Source: Desulfatirhabdium sp040755275
GTDB lineage: Bacteria > Desulfobacterota > Desulfobacteria > Desulfobacterales > Desulfatirhabdiaceae
Length of the DNA stretch: 64,000 nucleotides
Direction of reading: 5' to 3'
NCBI GenBank assembly: GCA_040755275.1
Contig: JBFMBE010000002.1
Location: 1 to 64,000 of the forward strand
Numbering within the stretch: the stretch's first letter is position 1; every line of letters starts with the position of its first letter. This document shows, one piece after another, positions 63,661 through 64,000 of this stretch. The notes beneath the pieces were generated by a model. The model had not been told where the DNA came from, ran no database searches, and saw only the letters and a program-made list of their open reading frames with translations. Made by a program: the position numbers and the translations under genes.

Positions 63661-64000
63661 ATGGACCTCTTGATTTTTCGTGCAATGGTTGCAGGATCGT
63701 CGTATGGTATGGCCATGGAAACCGAACGACTGCCGACAGTCACTGAAAAACGCATCAAGCGCCATGTCCTTGGGAAGGAGCACGGATTTTTCGCTGTGTG
63801 TGCGCCCGGGCTGGCAACGGTCTGTGATTCGGAACTGGCTGCAATCGATGCGCTTCGGGGCGTCGATCGGCGGATATCCGACGAGGGGGTCGCATTTCAT
63901 GGAAGGCTCGTCGACTGCTTTGCGGCCAACCTCTGGTGCCGGACGGCAACCCGCGTGTTGATGCGGCTATACTCTTTCAGTAGTTTTACTTTTTCCCATT
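63661..64000. other. Upstream region of the PAS-HEAT gene; no gene seen
   Basis: The 93-codon plus-strand frame here and the extension of the minus-strand frame are not protein-like. Promoters for the che operon probably lie here, but none could be fixed. The last 50 bases turn AT-rich at the window edge. Confidence 0.5.

Noticed and set aside
63680..63961. A 93-codon plus-strand frame upstream of the PAS-HEAT gene
   Set aside because: No ribosome site or family, and composition unlike the neighbouring genes.

Overview
The window looks like a chromosome segment of a GC-rich sulfate-reducing Desulfobacterota bacterium (Desulfobacteraceae-like). I cannot name the species. The evidence is a complete Hmc transmembrane redox complex with a 16-haem cytochrome, and a large heterodisulfide-reductase-like (Hdr) / MvhD / formate dehydrogenase / methylene-tetrahydrofolate reductase cluster. 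That mix is typical of sulfate reducers using the Wood-Ljungdahl pathway in one or both directions.

Layout. 0.2-8.0 kb (minus strand): hmcABCDEF, then a protein of unknown function and a tandem universal stress protein; hmcD (58 aa) is included. 8.1-8.8 kb: AT-rich intergenic region. 8.8-12.8 kb (plus): ileS-lspA-lgt. 13.5-16.6 kb (minus): a WecA/FlaA1-like fusion and purM. 16.8-20.7 kb (plus): aminotransferase, homoserine dehydrogenase, thrH, a thioesterase and a DUF167 gene, then the initiator tRNA with its own promoter and terminator. 21.0-26.8 kb (plus): bacteriohemerythrin, a partial type II secretion set (gspJ, K, L), a glycosyltransferase and cbiB. 26.8-27.0 kb: tRNA-His and tRNA-Arg. 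27.7-31.1 kb: pstSCAB. 31.3-34.0 kb: an accessory patch with a decayed antitoxin under a long palindrome, corA, an MNT-HEPN pair and a broken P-loop ATPase. 34.2-35.0 kb: a membrane-anchored protein of unknown function. 35.5-54.3 kb (minus): the Hdr supercluster, read as hdrD-like, hdrA, hdrA, mvhD-winged helix, hdrA, mvhD, metV, metF, fdhA, fdhB, mvhD. A RelE-like gene lies just upstream. 55.5-63.7 kb (minus): a PAS hybrid histidine kinase, cheC, cheY, cheB, cheR and a PAS-HEAT-repeat protein.

How it fits together (inference). FdhAB carries a Tat signal and has no membrane anchor, so it probably gives periplasmic electrons to c-type cytochromes. HmcA could pass these through HmcBCDE to the cytoplasmic Hdr-like HmcF. 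In the cytoplasm, MetFV, the MvhD proteins and the three double-length HdrA proteins could form a flavin-based bifurcating or confurcating system around methylene-THF/methyl-THF.

A family of mobile-looking intergenic repeats is scattered through the window. They have related ends (GATGGC..CGCAA / TTGCG...CCATC). They lie between genes, inside operons (gspJ/gspK, between the two tandem hdrA genes) and across the 3' end of one mvhD. No transposase, phage gene or CRISPR array was seen.
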